From positions 1-9,225 of the forward strand of contig CAYQZZ010000073.1 of NCBI GenBank assembly GCA_964422155.1: a stretch of DNA of 9,225 bases, in the 5' to 3' direction. Source of the stretch: JBGPRB01 sp964422155. GTDB lineage: Bacteria > Chloroflexota > Dehalococcoidia > Dehalococcoidales > RBG-16-60-22. The position numbers were made by a program, and so were the translations under genes. The notes under the pieces were generated by a model that saw nothing but the letters and a program-made list of their open reading frames with translations, was not told the DNA's origin and ran no database searches. Positions 1-5,898 of this stretch are shown piece by piece (within the stretch, counting starts at the first letter, position 1; each line of letters begins with the position of its first letter).

Positions 1-515
1 GCGTTGAGGGAAATGTAAGATAAAAGTTTGTATTCCGTAGAGGTCAGTTTCAACTCCTGATTATTGACCATGACCCGGCGTGATGTAAAGTCTATTATCA
101 GGTCTCTGAAGCGGAATATGGCCTCCTGCGGTCTGTCCTGATTTGAGATACGTCGTAGCACTGCCCGGACTCGGGCGGCCAGCTCGCTTGCGGAGAAGGG
201 CTTGGTTACGTAGTCGTCGGCGCCAATGTCCAAGCCTTCTACTTTCTCTTTGTCCTCTCCCTTGGCGGTAACCATAATTATCGGGACCTGGGAGAACTCG
301 CGGATACGTCGGCATACCGTATATCCGTCCATGTCCGGCATCATGATGTCGAGCAGGACCAGAGCAGGGACTTCCTTCTCGAATAATTTTAATGCCTCGT
401 CCCCGCCGTTCGCTGTGAGCACCTGGAAACCCTCCAGTTCCAGCATGCGTTTCATCATACGCAGCATGCGAATATCATCATCAACCACCAGAATCAATAC
501 TTTCTTAGCTGACAT
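1..515 (-). CDS. OmpR/PhoB-family response regulator (3' end cut by window edge)
   Basis: Two-component response regulator, 171 residues visible, beginning MSAKKVLILVVDDD. The receiver domain (about residues 4-120) has the acidic pair D12/D13, the phospho-acceptor D56 in LLDIMMPDMDG, T83 and the conserved K105 in VTKPF, so it looks fully phosphorylatable. From about residue 130 a winged-helix DNA-binding domain begins (IDFTSRRVMVNNQELKLTS, then TEYKLL), typical of the OmpR/PhoB class. The recognition helix lies beyond the left edge. The start ATG is preceded by AGAGGTG about 6 nt upstream. It follows the histidine kinase stop by 41 nt, so the two are very probably a cognate pair. Its target genes cannot be read from the window; control of the adjacent pilus genes is possible but unproven. 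The family call is secure. Confidence 0.95.
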   Translation of the reverse strand, partial: MSAKKVLILVVDDDIRMLRMMKRMLELEGFQVLTANGGDEALKLFEKEVPALVLLDIMMPDMDGYTVCRRIREFSQVPIIMVTAKGEDKEKVEGLDIGADDYVTKPFSASELAARVRAVLRRISNQDRPQEAIFRFRDLIIDFTSRRVMVNNQELKLTSTEYKLLSYISLN

Positions 516-556
516 GATAGCACCTCTCTTTCCGGTAAAGGCTGTTATCCTTGGCT

Positions 557-2470
557 TCAAGCAGGCATTTTGCTGATGCGTTTGGTTAGAGATTTAGTCC
601 TTTTTGTGTTCATAATACCGGTTATAGGGAGTGTAAACTGTATGGTGCTTCCTTTGCCCAGGGTACTCTCTGCCCAGATTCGGCCGCCGTGTGTTTCCAC
701 CAGTCGCTGACATATGTAAAGCCCCAGACCTATGCCGTCCGCACCTGAATAAAGTCTTTGCTCAATTCGGTACATCCGGTCGAAGATATTTGTCAGTTCA
801 TCGGCAGGTATACCCGGCCCCTGGTCAGTAACGCTTATAAGCAGTTCCCGACCGTTTTTTTTCGCTGATATCAGTATTTCAGTTTCCTGCGGAGAATACT
901 TTATCGCGTTATCGATGAGGTTGTCCATCACCTGCCGGATACGCTTGGGGTCGATGTTCACCCTGGGTAATTTCTTTTCCAACGCTGTAATAATATAATG
1001 ACGATTAGCTCTGATAGTCGCTTCAGCAGCCACTGCCTGAATAAGGTTAGTAATACTGGTGGGAAACTTTTCCAGTTTGAGCAGTCCTGCATCCATGCGG
1101 GAAGTGTCCAGCAAATTATCGACGAGTTTAGCCAGCCTGTCTGTAGAATTATCGATGGATTTGATATAATCTTTGGTTTCTTCGATACTGAGCCTGGAGA
1201 AATAGTCAAGTATCATGGTTGAGTAGCCTTTGATGGTCGCCAGTGGTGTGCGCAGCTCATGGGAAACTGTAGCCAGGAGGTTGCTCTTCATTTTGCTCAA
1301 TTCTTCGTATTCGATTACCTTCCTCTCAAGGTATTTACGCTCGGTGATATCCATGAGGTTGCCAAGGATTGCTTCTCTGCCTTCATAGTGGATAGGAGAA
1401 ACTGTCTGCATGACCCATTTGATTTGTCCGGTCTTATTGAGGATACGATATTCGCATGGGTATGGATTTGCCTCCTGCAGTGTATATATGGTGCTAGACC
1501 TGACCACGTCGCTGTCTTCGACGGAGACGAGACTCAGCAGCTCCCTGCCGAGTAATTCCTGCTGACTGTAGCCGGTAATTTTCTGGAACTGTGGGTTCGT
1601 ATACTGCAGCTTATCATCCTGCATGATGTAAATACCCAGCGGCGAACTATGGGAAACCGACTGGAGCAGTTCCTGTGATTGTTTTTGCTCAGTGATGTCT
1701 GTTGTCACCGCGATGATGCACGATTTACCGCCAATGTTGATAAGCTCGGCGGAGAACAAACCGGTACGCAGTTCGCCTGACTTCGAACGTGTTGTTATTT
1801 CCATGTTGCGAATTTTGCCCTGTCCCTTCAACATTTGCAGCATCCGGCTGCGGTCTTCTGTGTTGAGCCAGCTTCCGGTATTGATAGTATTGAGTTTAAG
1901 TGCTTCTTCACGGGTATAGCCGGTGAAATGGGTAAAGCTATCATTTACTTCAATAAATCTGCCATCTTCCAGGTTGGTGATGGTAACGATAGCCGGACTG
2001 GCATGGAAGGCCTTGGAGAACTTCTCCTCCGATTCTCGTAGCGCCTCCTCCGCCTGACGGTGTTCGGCAATATTTCCCAGTCGCTCGGCGACGGCATCGA
2101 GCAAGAGTCCCTCTTCTTTTGAAAACATACCGTTCTCCGTCAACAGTGGCGCTTCGATGTAACCAACCTCCACAGACCCCGCTTTAACTCCGTGTACCGC
2201 AATGTCGGCCGAAATTTTCTGGTTGGTGTCTCTATAATTCCCTGTTTTGAAATCCTCCCCACTAATGTTAATCCGGGAAAAAGCGACCTCGGGATGCTGA
2301 AGCGCCAGGGGAAGAATTTTCACTATTTCCATGAACCGTTGATTCAGGGTAATTTCCGTGGCACCGGTGATTCTGGCAATATCGTAGAGACACCTGAGCT
2401 CTTTGACACGCTTCTCCAGGTCGTGCTGCATGCCCGATTTTCTAAGTAATTTTTCCATGTTTCCCGCCAC
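557..2470 (-). CDS. Cytosolic hybrid-sensor histidine kinase: GAF-like, PAS, PAS, HisKA, HATPase
   Basis: Sensor histidine kinase of 637 residues with no membrane segment or signal peptide, so it should sense a cytosolic signal or partner. Residues about 20-137 form a GAF-like input domain preceded by a short coiled coil (LEKRVKELRCLYDIA). Two PAS domains follow at about 146-262 and 268-378, each ending in a DIT-E-(Q/R)K PAC signature. The HisKA H-box is SHELRTPL with H404. The ATPase domain has the N-box around N521 (DNLIDNAIKYSP), G1 DQGPGIP (549-555), the F-box IFDRMYR and G2 GIGLGL (579-584), so all catalytic boxes are intact. A basic tail of about 20 residues follows the ATPase domain. 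The annotated start is GTG at 2470; an ATG at 2458 (MEKLLRK) is equally plausible because neither has a strong ribosome binding site. The gene lies 80 nt after pilT and has its own promoter candidate, so it may be expressed separately from the pilus operon. There is no receiver domain; the partner is the regulator immediately downstream. Confidence 0.95.
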   Translation of the reverse strand: MAGNMEKLLRKSGMQHDLEKRVKELRCLYDIARITGATEITLNQRFMEIVKILPLALQHPEVAFSRINISGEDFKTGNYRDTNQKISADIAVHGVKAGSVEVGYIEAPLLTENGMFSKEEGLLLDAVAERLGNIAEHRQAEEALRESEEKFSKAFHASPAIVTITNLEDGRFIEVNDSFTHFTGYTREEALKLNTINTGSWLNTEDRSRMLQMLKGQGKIRNMEITTRSKSGELRTGLFSAELINIGGKSCIIAVTTDITEQKQSQELLQSVSHSSPLGIYIMQDDKLQYTNPQFQKITGYSQQELLGRELLSLVSVEDSDVVRSSTIYTLQEANPYPCEYRILNKTGQIKWVMQTVSPIHYEGREAILGNLMDITERKYLERKVIEYEELSKMKSNLLATVSHELRTPLATIKGYSTMILDYFSRLSIEETKDYIKSIDNSTDRLAKLVDNLLDTSRMDAGLLKLEKFPTSITNLIQAVAAEATIRANRHYIITALEKKLPRVNIDPKRIRQVMDNLIDNAIKYSPQETEILISAKKNGRELLISVTDQGPGIPADELTNIFDRMYRIEQRLYSGADGIGLGLYICQRLVETHGGRIWAESTLGKGSTIQFTLPITGIMNTKRTKSLTKRISKMPA

Positions 2471-2508
2471 TCATTCTCTTGCCGTTTGTGATTTAATACT
2501 ATCCTCAT

Positions 2509-2537
2509 ATAGTAAAGAATCGCAGCAATTCCGTCAA
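2509..2537 (-). promoter_or_regulatory. Sigma70-type promoter for the kinase/regulator pair
   Basis: Reading the minus strand, TTGACG (2532-2537, 5 of 6 matches to the -35 consensus) is followed by exactly 17 nt and then TACTAT (2509-2514, 4 of 6 matches to the -10). Transcription would begin near 2502, giving a leader of about 30-45 nt before the kinase start. It sits in the 80-nt gap between pilT and the kinase, the longest non-coding gap in the window. I see no hairpin followed by a T-run in this gap, so read-through from the pil operon also seems possible. Prediction from sequence only. Confidence 0.55.
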
Positions 2538-2551
2538 GTGTCCAAAAGAAA

Positions 2552-3625
2552 TCATATTATTGCTATATGTCCAATAAGCATCTCCCTTAATTCTTCCGGG
2601 TCGGTACTCCGGGCGAGGGCTTCTTCATGTGATATTGTTTTACCGCGATAGAGTGCTGATAGGGATTGGTTCAGGGTCTGCATACCGTACTGAGCTCCGG
2701 TTTGTATGGCATTCATCATCTGGTAAGTTTTCCCTTCGCGGATGAGATTCCTGATGGCGGGGGTGGCCAGCATGACCTCTAAGGCGGCCACCCGGCCTGA
2801 GCCATCGGAGCGGGGTATGAGCAACTGGTAGATAACTCCTTCCAGTGTCGTGGAAAGCTGGATGCGTACCTGTTGTTGCTGGTGCGGTGGAAAAACATCA
2901 ATAAAACGGTCAATCGCCTCCGGCGTACCCGGTGTATGCAGGGTAGTTATTACCAGGTGGCCCGTTTCCGCCGCCGTCAGTACGGCCGCCATCGTTTCAA
3001 GGTCTCTCATTTCTCCCACCAGTATGACGTCAGGGTCCTGCCTCATGGCATGTTTCAGGGCACTGGCAAAAGACCTGGTGTCTCTGCCGAGTTCTCTCTG
3101 GGAAAAGACACACTTTTTATCATGGTGAATAAACTCTATGGGGTCTTCTATCGTGATTACTTTACGCTTGACCGTATGGTTGAGATAATTCATCATAGCA
3201 GCGAGGGTTGTCGATTTACCGCAGCCGGTAGGACCGGTGACTATCACCAGTCCGCTTCCTTTCAGGGCAAGGTCTTTGCATATCGCCAGCAGTCCCAGTT
3301 CTTCAATGGTCGGGGTTTGCGTCCTGACGGGCCGGCAGGCCAGACCTATCGTTCCGCCTTGCTGGCAGACATTGATGCGGAATCGGCCGATACCTTCGGC
3401 CTCGTAAGCGAAATCCACTTCCAGTTCGCTGGCGAAGACTTCCCTTTGCTTGTCGGTAGTTACCTCGGAAAAAAGCACTTTCATGGCCTCCGCTGTAATC
3501 ACGACCATATCCTCCTGTGCAACCAGCTCTCCATTAATACGTAACACGGGAAATCCCCCGACTTTGAGATGAAGGTCCGAGGCGCCTTTGACTGTCGCTA
3601 TCGCCAGGAGGTCGTTTATATGCAT
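2552..3625 (-). CDS. pilT: Type IV pilus retraction ATPase PilT
   Basis: Hexameric cytosolic ATPase that powers pilus depolymerisation (twitching, DNA uptake); 357 residues from the chosen start, close to the usual PilT length of about 345-370. Visible motifs: a PAS-like N-domain (ASDLHLKVGGFPVLRINGEL), Walker A GPTGCGKST at 131-139 with K137 (Cys replaces the usual Ser), Asp box ITIEDPIEF (157-165), Walker B DVILVGEMRD with E205, and His box TAAETGHLVITTLHT (217-231). AIRNLIRE at 290-297 is the C-terminal motif that separates PilT retraction motors from PilB extension motors. PilB's zinc-binding tetra-cysteine motif is absent. An in-frame GTG at 3664 would add 13 residues, but the ATG at 3625 has a near-perfect AAGGAG 8 nt upstream and gives the family-typical start MHINDLL. 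The gene begins 39 nt after the PilM-PilN fusion, in the same operon. PilU is the main alternative but less likely. Confidence 0.95.
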   Translation of the reverse strand: MHINDLLAIATVKGASDLHLKVGGFPVLRINGELVAQEDMVVITAEAMKVLFSEVTTDKQREVFASELEVDFAYEAEGIGRFRINVCQQGGTIGLACRPVRTQTPTIEELGLLAICKDLALKGSGLVIVTGPTGCGKSTTLAAMMNYLNHTVKRKVITIEDPIEFIHHDKKCVFSQRELGRDTRSFASALKHAMRQDPDVILVGEMRDLETMAAVLTAAETGHLVITTLHTPGTPEAIDRFIDVFPPHQQQQVRIQLSTTLEGVIYQLLIPRSDGSGRVAALEVMLATPAIRNLIREGKTYQMMNAIQTGAQYGMQTLNQSLSALYRGKTISHEEALARSTDPEELREMLIGHIAII

Positions 3626-3633
3626 CGTGTTAT

Positions 3634-3639
3634 CTCCTT
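3634..3639 (-). promoter_or_regulatory. Ribosome binding site deciding the pilT start
   Basis: AAGGAG on the minus strand, 8 nt before the ATG at 3625. It lies inside the extension that a GTG start at 3664 would create, so it argues for initiation at 3625. Confidence 0.8.
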
Positions 3640-3664
3640 CCTGCCCGTCCGCACCCTTCGACAC

Positions 3665-5161
3665 TTATTTACTTATAAGAATTTCAAACGTAATCGCGCT
3701 TACTTCAGCCGGTGTGGTTATTGTTTCGTCAGCTACGGATAAAACCGCCTCCGCTTCATCCAGTCTGGTGATACGTACTTCGGGGAACGTCTCTTTAGAC
3801 TCCAGTGCTGTGGCATAGTCAATCACCGTAAAAACGCTATCAGTTTCCCCTCGTATGGTAATCAGGTTATTACCGATTTCTATTGATGCAAAATAGGCTT
3901 GAGGAGGCAGAGTTCCGGTAACCAGCTGTAAATTATCGGTGAAGTCGCCTCTGATGCCGAGAATACTCTGGTTTGCCGTTTTGATGGCTTCAATGCTGGC
4001 GGTGATTTGCCGGATGGTATCCTCCTTTTTGGCGATATTTTCTGCAGCGAGGTTAGCCAGATTAAGTTCCCGGCTGACATTAAACAGGTTGGTTTGCAGT
4101 CCTGTATTTTCAGCATTGAGCTTGGTCCTGGCCTGGTAAAGCGGGAAGAGGAGGACAACGAATATTGCCAGGGAAATACCGAATAGTATATAGCGGATAG
4201 GTATTGGTTTTGCCCTGGTTTTTCGATATTTCCCGGCTAACAGGTTGATATTGATATCATAATAGCGGGCCTTCTCCCCTTTAGCTGGTATTTTTTGTGG
4301 AGTCTTTTTAAGAGCCAGCCCGATACTGGCGGCGTATGAAGCGACGGGTAGCTCGGGGGGAAATTCTACCGGCGGGACCAGAGGTTCTACCGGGTATTCT
4401 ATTTCAGACTGGAGCAATCCGCTGGCCGGGGTTTCAGCCGCCAGGTCACCGCTCAGCAGCAGGGGAGTCGATGGACTCAACGGACTGTCCGGGTGGGAAC
4501 TCTGGTAAAAGGCCACCGTTTTGGACAATTCATCTGCCAATCGCCGGATGTTGTCCTCGAGAGTGGCTCCCTCGCCTCTGGGGATGATGCTGTGTATCAC
4601 TTTAGGGATGCTATCGGCGATGAAGACGATGTCAAAGCAGTCAGGTTCAAGGTTGACGACGATAGCATCGATCCGGTTGGCCGCCCGGGCCAGGGCCAGT
4701 GGCCTTAAATCCATGAGATAAGGCTCTATGCTGGCTTTTTTCAGCGTCTGAACTGCAGCATCAATAAGATTGCGCGGCACACCGAGTATGAAAAAGGTCT
4801 GTTCGGCTCCTTTACCGGGAAGGGGTTGCCATGAGAGGTACAGTTCATCCAGAGGTAGAGATATTTCTTTCTTAGCAGCGCGCAGGATAGCCTCTTCAAG
4901 AAGGGAGGGTTTTATCCGGGGAAGGCTCAGGAAACGATAAGTAAAGGATAGACCTGCAAGGCTGGTGATGACTTTTTCTCCGGGTATTCTGGTTGATTTA
5001 AAAAGCGTGTTGATAGCCTCGCCGACGGCCTCCGGCTGCAGAATGACGCCGTCCCGGACCAGCCCGCTTGTCAGGGCAAGGTTTGCCCATTTTTTAACCT
5101 GTCTCCCCTTCAGCGATAGGATTTTGATATTGCTGTTGCTGATGTTCAGAGCGACGTACAT
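3665..5161 (-). CDS. pilM-pilN: PilM-PilN fusion: actin-like domain joined to bitopic alignment-complex protein
   Basis: Single 498-residue ORF that joins two normally separate T4P alignment-subcomplex proteins. Residues 1-about 288 resemble PilM, an actin-fold cytoplasmic protein: MYVALNISNSNIKIL at the start, LPRIKPSLLEEAILRAAKKE (81-100), and the closing helix YAASIGLALK (276-285). Residues about 300-498 resemble PilN: DININLL (302-308) corresponds to the conserved N-terminal PilN peptide that docks on PilM, then one membrane span at about 321-343, a periplasmic-side coiled coil (about 343-400) and a ferredoxin-like domain (YFASIEIGNNLITIRGET onwards). The predicted topology has PilM in the cytoplasm and the PilN core outside the membrane. 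The PilM nucleotide motifs look degenerate (see findings). The ATG start is supported by alignment to the PilM N-terminus; the nearest ribosome-binding-like sequence, AAAGG, is 13 nt away, rather far. It lies 23 nt after pilO and 39 nt before pilT. The PilM/PilN identification is confident; the fusion is read directly from one uninterrupted frame. Confidence 0.92.
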   Translation of the reverse strand: MYVALNISNSNIKILSLKGRQVKKWANLALTSGLVRDGVILQPEAVGEAINTLFKSTRIPGEKVITSLAGLSFTYRFLSLPRIKPSLLEEAILRAAKKEISLPLDELYLSWQPLPGKGAEQTFFILGVPRNLIDAAVQTLKKASIEPYLMDLRPLALARAANRIDAIVVNLEPDCFDIVFIADSIPKVIHSIIPRGEGATLEDNIRRLADELSKTVAFYQSSHPDSPLSPSTPLLLSGDLAAETPASGLLQSEIEYPVEPLVPPVEFPPELPVASYAASIGLALKKTPQKIPAKGEKARYYDININLLAGKYRKTRAKPIPIRYILFGISLAIFVVLLFPLYQARTKLNAENTGLQTNLFNVSRELNLANLAAENIAKKEDTIRQITASIEAIKTANQSILGIRGDFTDNLQLVTGTLPPQAYFASIEIGNNLITIRGETDSVFTVIDYATALESKETFPEVRITRLDEAEAVLSVADETITTPAEVSAITFEILISK

Positions 5162-5184
5162 TTTATATTGACAACCTTTCCCGT

Positions 5185-5757
5185 CTAATCGATTGACGGA
5201 GGTAAGGAAAAGATAGCTATTTTAAGACCGGCATTTACCTGTATATTGTCACTGGCAGCACTTCCTCCTTCGGAATGCTCGGATACTCTATTAACGGACA
5301 TGTATTCGATAACAAGTGTCTCGGGCTTTCCTTTCTCCAGACTGCTTAAGAAGTTTGATAGTTGAGTGAAGGTGCCCGTTACGGCCATGTTTAAACGAAA
5401 TACGGAATAGTCCTGGTCTTTAACGCTCTCAATTGTCCAGGGCTGTGTTATCAGCGGTAGCGCCTTCACTCCAACCTTCTCAGCTAGTTTGAGAATTGTA
5501 TTGATTATCCTGGTGCTGTTCGTGTAGCCGGGGAATGAGTTTTTTACCGCGTCCAGTTCTTCATCGGCGGAGATTAACCGCTGCTCGAGGTCGGCGGGCG
5601 GTGGGGGAACCTGCGCCAGTGTCTGTGTTGCCTCGGTGATTTGAGACATCAGTGCCTCGTGCTGTCGGCGCTGTTTCTGGTAGTCTGTCCCCACGAGGAA
5701 ATAGACCACAAGCAGGACCACCACCAATATTATAATGAGCAGTTTCCTGGTTTTCAT
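5185..5757 (-). CDS. pilO: PilO-like type IV pilus inner-membrane alignment protein
   Basis: Bitopic protein of 190 residues, close to the usual PilO length of about 200. A short basic N-terminus (MKTRK) leads into one membrane span (about 6-23). A coiled coil with a proline break (PPPP at 51-54) runs to about residue 72, and a ferredoxin-like core covers about 82-185. The core contains the family-typical stretch with YSVFRLNMAVTGTFTQLSNF followed by SSLEKGKPETLVIEYMSVNR. PilO pairs with PilN outside the membrane and links PilM to the rest of the pilus machine. Here it precedes rather than follows PilN, the reverse of the common pilMNOPQ order. The ATG at 5757 has only a weak GAGAG upstream. 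The gene is 18 nt after the small membrane protein and 23 nt before the PilM-PilN fusion, consistent with translational coupling. Confidence 0.88.
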   Translation of the reverse strand: MKTRKLLIIILVVVLLVVYFLVGTDYQKQRRQHEALMSQITEATQTLAQVPPPPADLEQRLISADEELDAVKNSFPGYTNSTRIINTILKLAEKVGVKALPLITQPWTIESVKDQDYSVFRLNMAVTGTFTQLSNFLSSLEKGKPETLVIEYMSVNRVSEHSEGGSAASDNIQVNAGLKIAIFSLPPSID

Positions 5758-5775
5758 ATAGGTCTCTCAATAAAA

Positions 5776-5880
5776 TTACTTTTTCCTGTAAAGCCGATAA
5801 AGTATGGCCATTATCACCAGATTGGTAAGGGCGATACAGGCAAGAAAGGTGTTACTCACTGTTGTTGAAGCGAAAGTCAT
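5776..5880 (-). CDS. 34-residue single-span membrane protein in the pil operon
   Basis: Short ORF that fills almost all of the 141-nt space between the pilin-repeat gene and pilO. It starts MTFASTTVSN, continues with one hydrophobic span (about residues 11-28, FLACIALTNLVIMAILYR) and ends in a basic tail LYRLYRKK. The positive-inside rule suggests N-terminus out and C-terminus in the cytoplasm. The evidence for translation is a canonical AAGGAGG 8 nt before the ATG, the strongest ribosome binding site in the window, and 18-nt gaps on both sides that match operon spacing. I do not recognise a family. It lacks a prepilin G/E+5 signature, so it is not a pilin. A role as a small partner of the PilO/PilN/PilC membrane complex is only a guess from position. 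Confidence 0.72.
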   Translation of the reverse strand: MTFASTTVSNTFLACIALTNLVIMAILYRLYRKK

Positions 5881-5888
5881 CTCTCTAA

Positions 5889-5895
5889 CCTCCTT
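5889..5895 (-). promoter_or_regulatory. Strong ribosome binding site for the 34-residue ORF
   Basis: AAGGAGG on the minus strand, an exact match to the core anti-16S complement, with an 8-nt spacer (5881-5888) to the ATG at 5878-5880. It is the main reason to regard the small ORF as real. Confidence 0.8.
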
Positions 5896-5898
5896 CTT

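Noticed and set aside
61..315. 84-codon minus-strand frame
   Set aside because: Out-of-frame shadow of the response regulator, whose real frame runs from 515 past the left edge with all receiver residues intact.
2471..2551. Possible terminator between pilT and the kinase
   Set aside because: I found no stem-loop followed by a T-run on the minus strand; the gap is better explained by the promoter.
2873..3544. 223-codon open frame on the plus strand
   Set aside because: It is exactly antisense to pilT, has no family resemblance and no ribosome binding site of note. The pilT reading explains this DNA completely.
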